A stretch of 64,000 nt of DNA from Diploscapter coronatus (Eukaryota > Nematoda > Chromadorea > Rhabditida > Rhabditidae). Position 1 is the first letter of the stretch, and each line of letters starts with the position of its first letter. The DNA lies in NCBI GenBank assembly GCA_964036155.1, contig OZ038422.1, positions 82,049,201-82,113,200 on the forward strand. The letters are read 5' to 3'. Below, piece by piece: positions 35,801 to 53,000 of this stretch. Both the position numbers and the translations under genes were made by a program. The notes beneath the pieces are model-generated. The model was not told the origin of the DNA. It saw nothing but the letters and a program-made list of their open reading frames with translations, and did not search any database.

Positions 35801-37356
35801 TTCTTTGTTCTATTTTGAGGTTCCAAATTCCTACTTTCTGAGTCCTTCGACGAGTTTTTCATATTCCTCCTGCAGTCGAGCAGCATTGTCCCGTTTGGCC
35901 TGTTGAACGGCTTCATCCAATCTGCAATGGATTAGCGTATTCCTGTCGTATGAGCAAGAATACCTGACAAGTTCCCCAGCAGCCCTGTCGATGTTCTTCT
36001 GCGTGATGGCGACGGACATTGATTCGATGCACACGTTGTCGATGTTGTGAGCCTCGTCGAACACCACGCAAGTCCTGAAAATCGCCATCTTCGTGAAAGA
36101 ACTATTAATGATAAGGTCAGAAAGATGTTATATTTCACATTTGAAGGAATGAATTAGCTAGTAACTAGCGAGAAGGTTTGAAATTTTATTTTTAAAAGTT
36201 CCAACTTTTTGGTGAAATCCTTGGAAATGAGTTCAGCGATCTTTGGATCCAGAATGTAGTGATAGGAATAGACAACGATCGAGGCTGTGTTGACTGCATA
36301 TCTGGCAACGAAATACGGACAGATCTTCCTTCTCCTTCCCAGTTCCTTTAGGTCACTCTGAAATAAATCAGAAATTATGATTTTTAAAATTTGAATACAT
36401 CTTTAGACGAGTAAAGATTGACGTACAAATTATAATTATGAGTTTCCTACCAAGTTCCAGACTCCATTTGGCAGAGCGAAGTTTTCCTCGAGATTTTCGA
36501 AGAAATCGCAGGCCGGCAGAGAGGGATCGAGTTCTCTCTTCGCACTCTGGAAACTCGCCGTCAAACGCTGACATGCACCGTCCACAGATGTTCCTGCAAA
36601 CGTATTATTGCGTTATTGTAGTTTCATTTTGTCTATTTTACCTTGTCTGAGTCCCCAGACAGCTTCGTTGATGCAGAGGTTCTTGCGAGCCGACAGAGCG
36701 ACTGCCACTTTCTTGGGAGGAACCTGAAGTGTTACTTCTCTTTAAAATCAATGAAAACTATCGCACCCCAGTTTCTTTCTCATAGTAGGCGTACAGCGTC
36801 TTCAGTTCCTCGACGCATTTTTCGATTTCGGGAATCGTTCTCGAGCAGTAAACTAGCTTGTCTGGAAATTAGCATATTTTCGAAAAGTCCAACTTTTCTT
36901 CTTGAATATTGCTAACTCTAGAATTTATTTCTAAGATTTTTTTGAAAAGATAGAGAAATCCAACCTAGACTATCAGGATACTGTAGCATGTAGGCCACGA
37001 CGAGACTCAGCAAGGAGACTGTTTTGCCTGTGCCCGATGGCATTTCTAACAGGCAATGGCCCTGAAAATTTCTAAATTACAGAAATAATTCCTGCAAAAA
37101 TAACCTTGGCATCGAGCGACTTTTTGAGCTCGCGCATGTAGAAAACCTGCTCCGGATAGACATAGTCGTACGGGAACAGCACCGTCAGACCGTCCACATC
37201 GATTCTGGACGAGGATAGAAATTGCAATAATCGATAAGTTGAGCAAAAAATTTCAACGCATTTATGAAAACTAAGAAAAATCAATTGAAACGCAATTGGA
37301 GAGGGGAAATTTCATCAAGCTCTCTAGATTATTTTCATCTGAAAAACTCACTTCAT
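32841..37356 (-). CDS. ERCC2: TFIIH helicase subunit XPD/ERCC2
   Basis: 5'-3' iron-sulfur helicase of TFIIH, acting in transcription initiation and nucleotide excision repair. About 20 exons. The start is a five-base exon (37356-37352, ATGAA) joined to [20 protein letters not shown] (37205 down), matching the conserved XPD N-terminus. Motifs: Walker [16 protein letters not shown] (about 37040), VYCSRT, DEAH box [11 protein letters not shown] (about 36070), the ARCH region with [40 protein letters not shown] and motif [17 protein letters not shown]. All four FeS cysteines are visible, in KNLCI, GACQR, PACDF and KICPYF. A TTTCAG acceptor lies at about 37425. It is first in the probable three-gene operon. 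The very short first exon is supported by frame and family alignment only. Confidence 0.93.
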
Positions 37357-38480
37357 TTTGTCAAACCGCTCTACTGGACTTCCATAGATCAGCCAACACC
37401 CGTAGTGTAAATCACCTGTATCTGAAAGTAGACAATCGTCGAAAAAGCGTGAAAATCAAAGTGGAGATATGAAATTTCGGTATTCCGAACCGAATATGAT
37501 AATTTCCACGGCAAAAACAATCCTTTATAATTTTATGCAGCATTTTCTATGCTTTTGGCAAGAAACTGTCTGTTGACACTTCTTTAGAATAAAAATCTAC
37601 AAAATAAGAGTGAAAAATGTAGCCAGTTTTCAGCACACAAAAAACAGAAGAAGCATAAATGAAAACTGACTATGTCTAAAAATCAGACTTGTAAAAAAGT
37701 AAAACGATAAAGATTAAATTTTTGAAAATTTCTAATTATTCTCCACAAGTCTGCTTTCAAAATTCAAATAAGATCTCGTATAAGAAAATTTGGACTGCCG
37801 AAAGACCCAAAAATACAATATTTGCTAAAGTTTGACATTTGCAGTTTAAAAATGCACAGAACCTGGGGGAATTTTGGAAAGTTCACATGCTTTCAAGAAT
37901 CAAGGAAGAATGGTGAACCTTGCAAATTTCCTCGAAAATCACTAAACGAAGCACAGAGCTGAAAGAGATCTACCGCATTGAAAATTCTAACACCGAAAAT
38001 CGAAAAATCGCGACTTGAAGTTGAAAAGTCAAAATACAATAACAGTTCCTTTCACAGATTTGCTCTCTAGCGAAAGTTTTAATTTCTTGATTAGTTTTCC
38101 ATTGAGTTGTTCATAAATTTTAACGAATCAAGAAAAATCTTGAAGAATAGGATAATTTACAAAATTGCCTAATCATAAAAAGTGAATAACATTATCGTCC
38201 ATAAGACACTTACTTACACTTGAGAATTACAGATTCTCATTCCTGAGGGAAAATCTACAAAATTCAATAATTCGTTTTAGGTAGAAGAGGCTTGAAATGT
38301 TTCAGCACACTGACCAACGAAAGGAATTTTACAGAAAATGAGTTGGTGAAACATTTTCTTATAAAAATGCCAAAATTTGAAAAGCAAGCTATAATTTTCT
38401 CCATCAAATTTGCATAGTTTTATGAAAAAGTAAAATCGTAAAACTCAAAACCTAATTTTTCTGTTGTTTGCTTAAAATGT
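37357..38480. other. Intergenic region, XPD promoter side
   Basis: About 1.1 kb of AT-rich sequence between the kinase stop and the XPD start. It contains the presumed XPD leader with its acceptor at about 37425. No coding frame of note, repeat or RNA gene was recognised. This is the likely location of the operon promoter. Confidence 0.5.
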
Positions 38481-41890
<3,410 letters not shown>

Positions 41891-43667
41891 TCCCCGCTCT
41901 CCTATCGTATCCCTCTCGTCTAATTCTGTTCGGTTATTAGCTCACTGAAAAAAGCGCTTCTAAAAAATCTCATAATTGTTCAGGTATCCTCACCGCTTCA
42001 AACGGAATTTTTTCACAGAAATAAACATTTTAATACCTTTCTTATTAAAAAATCTATCAGTCAAAAATCAATCGAACAACAAGTAAATTGATAAAATGAA
42101 TCAGAAGAAAAATGTCGAGATAACGAAAAACGCAAATTTTTCCGCAATTTTGACGTAGAAATGAGCGAACACCGATGGGCTCTCTTCAAAAAAAGAAATG
42201 AAGGATTAATGTAATTTATAAGGAATTTGTTCAAAATAAAGTAGTTCCTTACAAACTAAAGTATCCCGAAAAAGTAACAGCAAAATAAGTTTTCAGGTTT
42301 CCATGATTTCAGATTTTTGCAGAAATGACCGAGACGAGTCAGACCCGACTGACTCAAAAATCATCGAAATGAAAAATTGAATTTTTTTTTTTAAAACAAA
42401 GATCTAAACTTTCTTATCCTAAATATAAATAGAGTGGCTCTTAATAAGTTGGGCGATAAAATAGTGACGAACTGGTGATTTGGAAAATGAACATCTTGGA
42501 CAAAAATGCAAAAGATGTGCACTTTTCAAATTATCCACTAAAATAATCGATAAAATCATAGACAAAGCACGTCAAGTAAAACACCTAAAAATTGGGGACA
42601 AAAATGGGCGCGCGGGTGATATCCGAAACAAGGCAACGGCAACGACACTGACTGAAAAGAAGGAAAACATGAAGGGGAAACGAAACGAAACGAAATCTTT
42701 AAAGCAGGAGAAATTCAGTATGATACCTCCCCATTTCGTTCCCACTCATGTTCAAAGCCTAAAACCTAAACTATTTTTCGATGAAAAATATATCGTTGAA
42801 AAATTTAAGAGTTACCGTAGAATATTTTCAAGAAAATCACTAAAATGAAAATATTCCACGATATTTCATAGAAAAATTGCATAAAAACCGTTGTAAGATA
42901 ATTTTCATACGATAGTCGAGAAAGTTTTCACAAGAAAATAAATGGGATGTGAAAAGAGGAAAATCATAGGTTTTTGTAGGAAAAAGAATCCTTTGAAAGC
43001 GCGATCGACTCGACAAATTTCATAAGAAAATTTTTTTGAAAATATTGGCTTTGCTGAAATTTCAGTGAAAAATCATCAATTTTCAATAACTGTCAGGATT
43101 ACCATAATTTCACAGCAAACGTGAATCAACCAAACGGAATTCAAAGAGAACCTCGATTCATAAAGAAAACTGGTAACAAATGAGTAGGAAATTTAACAGT
43201 CAAGTTTGAGCCTTTGCAATTTTTGATGAATAGAGCTTTGAATTAGCCAAGCAGAATTTGATATGAGCTCAAGTTGAAAGATGTTGCTTGAAGAAAATAA
43301 GTAGAAACGTCTCATATAAAAATTCCAAATAAGCAAGTTCTTCAGATGAGCTTACACGATTCTCTGCTTGGTTTATGTTTTTGGAGTGGAGCATTCTTTC
43401 ATTTAACAAAAGTATTCATTTTTCTGAGTTCTCAAAATTTGAGATGAAAACTCGGAGCTGCAAGGCAAAGATTGAACGGGTTTGGGGGAAATTAGAATGA
43501 GGCAGGTGGTTGAGCTGGGTTGGGGTCATTTCACAACAAGTCAAAGATTCTTGCAAAATGAACTGAATAAAGAATGCAATAGGGCACGATTTGGGGAATG
43601 GGCGTTTTACCACTCATCTATGTGTCCATCAATCTGTGTGTCTGTCTGCCTGTGTGCTCATTCGAAA
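41891..43667. other. Intergenic region between NAA15 and PHKG
   Basis: About 1.8 kb, AT-rich, the largest gene-free stretch among the housekeeping genes. A 122-codon lysine-rich open frame at 42480-42848 (plus) has no family similarity that I can see. A near-palindrome GAGTCAGACCCGACTGACTC lies at about 42335-42354, and a TG-rich run at 43620-43660 near the NAA15 stop. It probably includes the PHKG promoter and NAA15 3' UTR. Confidence 0.45.
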
Positions 43668-46600
43668 GTGTGATGCTCGTTGTTGGACTCCTTGTCGTTG
43701 GCTGCAGGTGTCTGCTGCGGCAGTCCGCCTCCGAAGGTCAGTGCCAGAGGGAACAGTCGATGGCCGAGTTTGTTCAGGTTCTCCATCTGCAACAAAAATC
43801 TTCATTTTTGAAACTTTTTTCTGGTCAAAAACGATTAATTAAAAATGAAAATGAAAGAAAATGGATTGTGCCAAAATCTCAATAGACCAACCTCGTCATT
43901 GGTCCAGGGCCCGTACTTGCCATAAACAGCGGCATCCCTGAGTTTGACGAGCGTATTCAGGCTTCTGTCGTTGATCTTTTCGTCCTCCACAGATTTCAGT
44001 AGCCAGTTCTTGGTCGCGCTCGTCGAGGAGGGGTCCAGCAGCACGTTGCATTCGGCCACTGCAAAATAAAGAAATCAGGTCAGCTTTTTATGCTCGAAAA
44101 GGGTAAAAACTGATCTTTTCAACTTTACGCTGATCATAGAACTTGAACAAACACAATGAAGATGCATTCGAAGACAAGAACTTTCAGAGTTGTCTCTTCT
44201 TTTCAAACAAAATGATTACATACCAGCCATTCTGCGCTTGAGGGAGTCGATGTTGTCCTGCTTGTACTTCTCGTTGAGTTTGTGCGGATCCCGTTCACTG
44301 CCGAACACCGTAGCGATCAGCTCGTCAGCCACTTCCTTCACTGCGCCTGCCAACGAGGTGAATGATGACACTTAAAATAAGAATTTTGAGAAATCGGATT
44401 GAAGGGGAACAAACGTTTAGCGAGGAATTGGACTTTCTGGATGTGGAGCAACGGGTGGTTGGGGTCGACCGCCACCCCTGCAGCCAGACACTTCAACACC
44501 AACAGAGGTTTGTTCTGCAAATTTAGTAAATCAATAACTCACTCAGTACTGAAATGGAGTTTTAAAGTTGGAAAAATCACAACATTTTCATCATATGCGT
44601 TCTACGGAATGAAAATTTTGCAAACTTTACAAATCTTTCACCGAAATTGCTCACTGTCAGCCAGAAAAGTTGTTCTACTCATAAAATATGTGACCATATA
44701 TTATTCCACTTTACGAGTATTTCTAGAAACCGTGCACACCAACCTTTCTGTGGTAGACCTCAGCAGCGAGTGCAGCTCCAGTGGGTTTGACATGTCCGAG
44801 GCTGTGCAGCGGCTCTGCGAATTTGGTCGCGTCGTCGAGTGGAGTGGCCGTTCGCATCAGGGCCTCAGGGTCGAAATGCATCGCTGGATTCGAGGGCTCT
44901 TCTTTCTGTAGAGCAAATTATCATCATTTATCCGAAGACATTGTTTTTTCTCGAGAATTGCTCACCAGATCCTTTTTGTTCTTCTGCTCCTGCTCCTTGG
45001 CTTCCTTTTCCTTCTTCATCTTTTTCTTGAGCTTCTTCAACTCGTTTGCAGACAGGCCGTCTTGCAGTCCGTTCTGCTGATTCATGTCCTGTGGCCGATC
45101 GACTATTCGAAGGTAAACCTGGAAGAGCACTTCACTTTTGAGGTTTAAAGATAGGTTTTATGAAAAAAAAATCAAATTGCGTCATATTTTAGGAAGAGTG
45201 ACGTAAAATCTTTTCGTTGCATTATTATATTGAACTTAGAGAAAATTTCTCAAAACATTATCTTACTTTGATAGCCAATTTAGCAGTATGATAGAAGTAG
45301 TTGTGCTTGCGAATGGTGTCCTCCAATCGAAGCATCTGGACGTAGGCACACAGCGTCGACTTGCGAAGGCAGTACGTGTGGAAGTCGAACTGATCTTCCA
45401 CCATCGTTACGAAGTGCTGAAAAAATCTTTCTTTTTTAATCTTATCTTCGAGAGAAATACATCTTAGTTCAGAGAAGAAAATTCAAAACATGAACATTTG
45501 AAAAGAAATAGTGTAACTCTACCGAATTCCCCATACCTGTTCAATTTGTTGAGCCTTTTTGAGTGCCTCTCCATAATGACTGAGAGCCCTGTGCGCCCTT
45601 GCCACTTCCAGTTCATACCACATGCACTGCATCTCGTTCAGAGTCACTGACGCTCGCTCACCCTCCTGCAATCAATCAAGTTATTAAACAAAATTTTTAC
45701 GAATTTTAGAGAAAACAATTTGACATAAGTAATTTATTTTCGAAATGCAAAAGGACTATAAAATTGATTAACTTTGTTGATCTTTAGTTGAAAATGATTC
45801 TTTTTTATGAAATGAGATGACACTCACCCTCGTGAATTTGGCGCACATTTTCTCGGCCTCCTCGATCTTTCCAGCCCTGAGCAGGTACTTGGCGCACTTG
45901 CTATTGATGTACCTGTCCGCAGTGTCCAGCGATTGGGCCTCGTCCATCAGACGGGCTGCTTCGTTCAGCTCGCCGCAGTGCTACAAAATTCAGTGTTCTT
46001 TGGGGGAATAAAGTTATTTTCAGAGTTCATATTTTTCGTCATTCTCCAAAAGTATGAAATTCCAGGGGGAAATTTCCAAAGTTACCATAATTTGTTGAAG
46101 AATTCAAGAGCATTTCGAACCTTGTAAATCTTGGCCTTAATCATGAGTGTCTCGATAAGCGTGGGCGTGTGAGCCTCTGCCCTGTCAGCGAATTTGAGTG
46201 CTACTTGGAACTGCCCGATTTTGTCGTAGTGCTGCGCGATCAGCAGATACAGCCACAGGGCCGTCGTCGGCGATTCCATCGACTCCATGTCGCCTGCAAA
46301 ATAGCCATTGTTAGTTGAAAATCTTGGAAATTGTATGTGCATAAAATCCTCGTTTTCTTTTCCGCGCTTTGGGAGGAAAGATTACGCAGCCATCAGATTT
46401 GCCAAATTTACAAATTTTGAAAAAAAAACCTGCACTCTATACCCTTTACCCATATTGTCGCAAAACGGATGATTTTTGAAAAGTTTGGTATCGAGACAAA
46501 ATTTGATCCTTTGCTCAAACACAACATTGCATTTGGAATGTCTTCCTCACCTTCAAGCGATCCATTTCTGTAGCCGTAGTCCTCGATTTTCTTGATGAAC

Positions 46601-49041
46601 TCCAGCAGAATCGACTCGATGATCGAAACCTAAAACATATTTCCTCGTTTCTCAGGAAAACGAGAAGGCAGAATTCTCCTGACCTTGCTTGGCTGACTGT
46701 AGAGGGGGAGGATGTACTTGAAGAGACTGGGGATGCCCTTCCTCAAGCCGATCGTGATCCAGGCGGCCAGTCGAGTGCGCAACTCGTCTCCTTCCACGAA
46801 GTACAGAGGCTGTCTTCTGGGGGCTGCTGCTCGTGGGTGCGTTTTCGCCAGGTCGTCGTACAGCTTCAAACGGGCGGGGATGTCGTCTGCAACATTAAAA
46901 TCATTTTTCAGTTATATTTTGTTATTTGTAAGGTTCTACATCGCCTATCAATCAATCAATCAGATTTGAAAATAATGTGCTTGAAAGTTGGAATTCTTTG
47001 AAACATACTTTACCAATATTTCGAGAAAATTAAATTGTTACCCTTTCTGATTCCGAGACAGTTCTCGAGTTTGTCGTAGTACTCCGTAGCCTCTGGATTC
47101 CGACTGATCAGACCTCGCCACATCGTCTCCGCGTTGTTCAACTGGCCCAGCTCCATGAACAGGTTGCCTGCAATGCAGTAATGCAGTCAAATGAAGTGAG
47201 AAAATTCAGCTCTTTGGTATTGTGAATAACAGATAAACTATTCAATTGATGAGAAGAGTTGGGATAAGACAGATCGATGAATTTGGATTAGAAAGGAGCT
47301 GTTTAATGTGCTTATCATTTTAAAGTCAAGTTTGGTCTAGGCTTCTCCTAGTCGTCTCACGATAGTATGAAATTGATCGACAATCTTTTATTTTCTTTTC
47401 AAATTCTCTTACCTCGAATAGTGAAGTACTGTAGTTTGTCGAGAATATGAGCGCAGTTCTCCTCGAGGTGCTCGAGTGCCTTGTCAGGCTTGCCCCACTC
47501 GCGCAGAATCATGTTCTCGTACAGAAGCAGTTCAGAAAAGTCGAAGTCGTGAGGCTTTTTCTCCTGAAAGTCCATTCATTACAGAAAAACTAGGACTGCG
47601 TCTTCGTTTTGGTCAAACTTTGTTTGAAAGAGAAGTAAAGAATGGAATATGACAAACAATGAACAGCGATTTGTTTCCGCTCTCAAGTAATTTCAAGAGT
47701 CTGGACAAACCATCTTTGATTTCTTTTATTGATATTCTCCTCACCGTAGTGTCGTTCTTCTTGAACTCATCGAGCACGTAGAGAGCCTTCTCGTAGTCCC
47801 TGAGCAGATGGTAGGCGACCGCGTAGCCGATCCAGGAGATTCTCTGCGATGCACGAATCTGCAGCAATTGGAAGCGAGATTCCTGCAGCAAATTAAGTCA
47901 GTTCGTTTATTTTTCAATTCACCAACCTTGTATCCCTCGTAGTCCCTGAGCTGAATCTGAAGAAGAGCCAAGTCGCGCAGAATCTGCATGTTGCCTTTGT
48001 CCAGATTGAGTGCCTGCTTGTATGCCTGAAGTTATTTTTTATTTCTTTCAAATATTTTCAAATGGATGATTTTTAACTCTTTCAGCCGTGAACTTTGCAA
48101 GTTCGTCTTCTTGCACGATAGAAACGTCTTTCTTTCCAGGAAGAATGTCGTATTTCTTCGTTGACATACCTTGATGGCCTCATCGTATTTCTTCTCCGAG
48201 CGATTGACAAGTCCGTAGACGTGCCAGCAGACGTAGGACTTGATGTCGGACTTGAGACCCTTCTTGACGCAGTCCATTGCCTCCTCCTGCTTCCCCATGC
48301 AGTTCAGAATCAGTCCTTTCATCGCCAGGGTTTCTGCAAAACAATACATTTCTTTTTCAAAGGATGAAAGAAACAGAAAACGATAGAACGCTTCCCAGAG
48401 TTTCGGAATTCATTAGAAGAATTTGAACAAATGATAAGCGGAGTAAGACTTCTCGAGTTCAGCCAATTTTTGGACTCGCACCCGCTACGCCCGCTGGTGC
48501 GGGTTTTTTTAGTTTTTATCATAATATCACTTGTGATCTAGTGTCGTTATGATAAAGCCGCTTTTAGAAGTCTGCAAGGAGTTTGAAAATTTGAATTTGT
48601 ACAATCCGAACTCCATTCGTGTTTCCTAAAGAATGTGTGTTCTAACCTCCGTGTTCTGCGAACTGCTGATTGCCGAGGATCATCTTGGCGAACTTCAGTC
48701 CGAACTTGTACTGCTTTTGCTCGTAGTACTTCTAAAATCATCGCCATTAGTCAGAGGTGTTGAGTTTCTTCGATTTTTTAAAATCAATTAAACTTGTTCA
48801 TTGATTTTGAATTGTTGGAAAATTTATCAATTCTGAAGACGATAAAGTGTTGACAAAGGGGCTACTTGGTGAGCTTTCAGAATAGTGTGTGGGTGAAGTT
48901 TCCAACAAGTCGAAAAATGACGAATTTTCAATTGCCAAGAAAGGATGATATTTTCAAAGGCATGCTTACGATGATCTTTTTGAAATGGCCCAGCTCCTTG
49001 GCCGGAAGTGGGTTGTTTGACGATTGCCCCGGAGGCGCCAT
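43668..49041 (-). CDS. NAA15: NatA auxiliary subunit NAA15 (N-alpha-acetyltransferase 15)
   Basis: Ribosome-anchoring TPR scaffold of the NatA N-terminal acetyltransferase complex, partner of NAA10. About 19 exons encode roughly 850 residues, close to the family length. The start [20 protein letters not shown] leads into [20 protein letters not shown], the family N-terminus. TPR-like helices follow throughout ([93 protein letters not shown]). The basic coiled segment [20 protein letters not shown] (about 45000) is the usual NAA15 lysine-rich region. The C-terminus [18 protein letters not shown] is less conserved. The ATG is 9 bases after a TTTCAG-type acceptor (about 49050). Confidence 0.92.
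48477..48510 (+). other. GC-rich hairpin followed by T7 in a NAA15 intron
   Basis: CGCACC and GGTGCG form the base of a stem-loop around CGCTACGCCCGCT, in an otherwise AT-rich intron. A run of seven Ts follows at once. This resembles the end of a Pol III transcript on the plus strand, but no internal promoter boxes were recognised. Confidence 0.35.
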
Positions 49042-50009
49042 ACCCGAAATTCTGAAATAATTACCCTAATAACAAAGTTAATGACCCCCAAATTGTCAAA
49101 AACCCAAAATCACGAGAGAGAATTTCAAAGGAATCCCTTCAAAGTTTTGGGATCAGCAGTGTCTCGACAGCACACCAAATATAGTGTTGATCGGGCGCCG
49201 ACGAAATCGATAACGACAATTTCTACGAATCGATCAAACAAAAAGCTCAAAATTCAAATCCGCATACGAAAAAATGGTAACGATGAAAAATTTTATCAGC
49301 GGCTTCAGCAGAGCAAACATGAATTTCTGAAGTGACGGGATAAACGGCAGACGAAATAGGCGACAGAGAATATGGATGGAGCAACCATTCAGTCATTCTT
49401 TTTTTTTTCATTTTAGAGGTGATTTAAGAAATGTTTTCAAAATCCTTTATTGGCATCGATTATCAAATCAATTGTTGTCGGCAAATGAGATCGATAACAC
49501 ACGAACATGAGTCTATCGTGGATTTCTCAAAGTCCTTTACGACACTTATCTAGAATATGAGTAGAAGGAGTCCTCGGAAAAATTGGAAAAATCCACGATA
49601 AATTGTGCGTTCAACGAAGTTCTAAATATGGTAATAGAAGAGTGACTTATTCATTTCTAACTGCAAAAGAAGTTACAATCAGCAAGGAAAAGGTATAACT
49701 TGGGTTAAACAAGGCGAAAGAATATCGCCAAAATCATTTCAACATATTATCGGGTTTGGAAAAAGTGCGGACTTTTTTAATTGAGAAGAGAATTCTTCAC
49801 ACTTTTCCAAAGCAAAGGGATAACACTTGCTTGGATCGAAGCACACAAAATATACGTCGTCACTTTGTAAAAATAAAATGAATTAGCTTCGCTCAAGGTT
49901 TATACATTTTCAGATGAAAATCATCATAAGAGCTAATCCATGAATTACCAAAATAACGGCGTTTTAACTCAACAATTAAAAAATAAAAAGGTACAGTATC
50001 TCGAAATAG
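49042..50009. other. Intergenic region between the zinc-finger gene and NAA15
   Basis: About 970 bases. Bases 49150-49260 are richer in CG and contain two ATCGAT motifs. The rest is AT-rich. An open frame at 49024-49335 overlaps the NAA15 start and shows nothing recognisable. This is the likely promoter of NAA15. Confidence 0.45.
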
Positions 50010-53000
50010 TTATTTCTCCTGCTCTGCGCCTTCTTCCTGCATTTCCACTTCGATCATTTCCTCTGCTTCTTCCACATTTTCAGCCTGAAAAATCAGCTAT
50101 AACTAAATAAAAAACTTATGGTTTCGTTTCTTTAGAATTAGAAAAAATCAACTTAATTATTCATAATTAGAAATTAGGTAATTCGAAAATTACATTCCAG
50201 CACACCAAGGCAAGGATAAGATAGATAAGGTTAGAGGCATTTTAGCTTGATCTTCATTTTCCATTACTATACTATTTTCTTTTGGAATGTTGGTATGCTG
50301 ACACGTATTCTTTCAGGGCTACTAAAAAGTAACATACCGCATTCCTGTCCTCCTGCAAAATATCTATTTCCTCCTGCTGCTGTTCAGGCCCGGAATGGCC
50401 TTCCTCAATCACGATCACTTGCTCGTACTGAAAATTTAGAATGAGTAATCTCCTAAATTTCAACAACTCTCCACCTGCTCTTCCGGATTCCCGTTCGCGT
50501 GTTCATGAATCAGCTCGTCCATGTTCACCACGATCATTTCCTCTTCGCCGTAGTCTCGCTGAAAGTCAATAAATTAAAAATTGATCTTCACACACACACA
50601 CTACAGAAGTAGGATTTCATTACTAGCACCTATCTATCGCACCACTACAGTATCGTTTCTTATATTCTTATAACTAAAGAAGGGCACTACGAAAGAGTAA
50701 AATGAAAGCAAGCGATGAGGTGTTGAAGAAATCAATACGCTGTCTTCATTTTTTCAAATATTTTCTTGCAAAATTGGTGAAAAAGAAAGCAATTTGTCTA
50801 TAGAATTTTGGAATTCGAATTTTTGTTCTAAAATATATCCTTTTCAAATCGAACCTGATCATCGTCATGCCCCATCTGCCTCTGTCGCATCCTCGCATCG
50901 GGATGGGAGACACTTTCTGCTTCATCCACATCGACCAGAACGCTGCCATCAGCCAGGATCTGGTGTGTGTCGATGTCGTCGAAGATGGGCGGAGGCAGGC
51001 CTCGAGGGGGGTCGGGTGGCTTGGTCGTGAACACGTTCGACGGCTGCAGTTTGCACTTTTGCACAGATCAATCATCTAATGAAAATACCTGGGCGGAGTT
51101 GAATTCCTGAATCCTTCCCACGAGCAGACCGACATACTCATCCACCCGAGTGCAGAAGTCACAGTTCAGGAACTTCTCACGCAGAATTCTGGTAGTGACT
51201 TCGAGTGTTGGATTCGAATGGTCCGTGAGCGAGTCACGCTGTAGAGGAATCCATCTGAAATGTCATAGAAATAGAAATCGATTTCTATAAAAGGTAAAAA
51301 GTAACTGAAAAATGAAAGATGTTTCTTCTAGATTAAGACAATTTTTACCTCTTGGCGATATCCGGATCGATGAGCTGCGAATCCAAATAGGCGAGCAGTT
51401 CATCGAGTTCCATTTCTCTCAGAGCCTCGAATAGATCGACGACAATCGCTTCGAACATCGGCATGTCGGTTGTCCTGAAAAACATTCTTCAAAACTCGTA
51501 TTTCGCTAATTATTTGGAAGTGACAAGATGACTCTTTGATAACAAGAATAGAATATCGGGAACGTAGAGGATAGCATTTTTGGCTTGGCAAGAGACGTGT
51601 CTTGCAATTTCATGTCTAATTTCAAAAAGTTATATATTTTCAAGCTGTCCTTTCATCTTTCCAACCGATATAAAATATCGAAAAAAAAAATAGATGATTA
51701 CCTTAACCATCTCCTCAACACGCAGAGAATCTGGAACTTGTCGATTTTGTTGGGGACGAGGTAATCGCAGTGCACAGTCCAATCGGACAGAACGTGCCAT
51801 TCGGCAATCTAAAAGATTCAAATTTCTTTCCTTTTCTAAAATTTGTCAACCAACCTGCAGATCCATGGTGTATGCCTTGTTTCCGAAGACATTCGTGAAA
51901 GCCTGCACCCATTCCTGAGAACCATCCGTCACAAAAGTGTCCAACTGACTGCCTCCTTCGTATCTGAAAATAAAATCTTAAATCGGTTTAATGATAATTT
52001 GTAGGGAAGAGGCTATTTATTTTTCATTCTTGGAAAGTTAATAATAAGTTCCGTATGAAAGCTTACATTCCAGCCAAATTCCTCAAGAGTTTCTCGTGAT
52101 CAGAAACACTCGATAAATAGATAGCCGCACAGCGAGGGATTTCGCGCTCATCGAACACCATCACGAAGTACAGAGAGACGTCCCATTTGCCGCCCAGCAT
52201 CAGATGAACCTGAAATCTGACTTATGTATCCTTCAAAGAGTTTTTGAAGGCCCTTTAGTCAGTTTGAAATGCTTCCTTTTTGAAAAGTCGATGTTGATAG
52301 AAAAAAGAGCGGGTGAACTTGAAACTCCAAAAAGACTAGCTTCCCATTCTGATACGAGTGATTTTCTTCTGACCAACCTCCTCAATGCAGACGGCTCTGT
52401 GCGAGTGTTTGATCCACAAGTCCTTCATGTGTGGAGACATGATTCCGACGCTGAAATTCGAGCTGAGCACTTCTCCATTCTCATCCACCAAATTCACGCC
52501 GAACACGCTGTCCTTGAGCTCACCCTGAATATTCAGTATGTTTTACAGAAGGAAACAACGATTTTGCAAGTCGTCTTTCATTTAACGTGATTTCGATTTG
52601 CATACCTTGACCAATTTGTCGAGAGACATGAGCTCATTTTCATCCTGCACGAATTGCTTCACGTCCTCCACCGTTTTCTCCGTTGCTTCATAGCCCTCGA
52701 TCGAATAGCCGTCCATCTCTGCAATTTCAACGTCATCAAATTCCATAGAAAAGGTCATCTTTACCCCTGAGCCTTTCCAGGGCCATGTCCAGAGGAGCCT
52801 CTTCGTCCCAAACATAGAGGTACTCATCCAGAACCTGAATTTGTGAGATTACGGTTTTTTCATAAAGTGATTTTTACTTCTCTCTCCAGAGGAGACAATC
52901 TCAGCAAAGACGTGCCCATTCTATGGCCGGTATGTTCGATGCATCCCACCACTGTGATATGGCTGTCTGTCCAGTGAACGATCTGAAAATTACAGTAATC

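Noticed and set aside
37357..38480. PHKG as a fourth member of the XPD operon
   Set aside because: The gap is about 1.1 kb, much longer than the 260-300 bp of the other two junctions, and no poly(A)-acceptor pair of matching spacing was found.
42480..42848. 122-codon lysine-rich open frame on the plus strand
   Set aside because: No family similarity, no splice signals fitting a gene, low-complexity composition.
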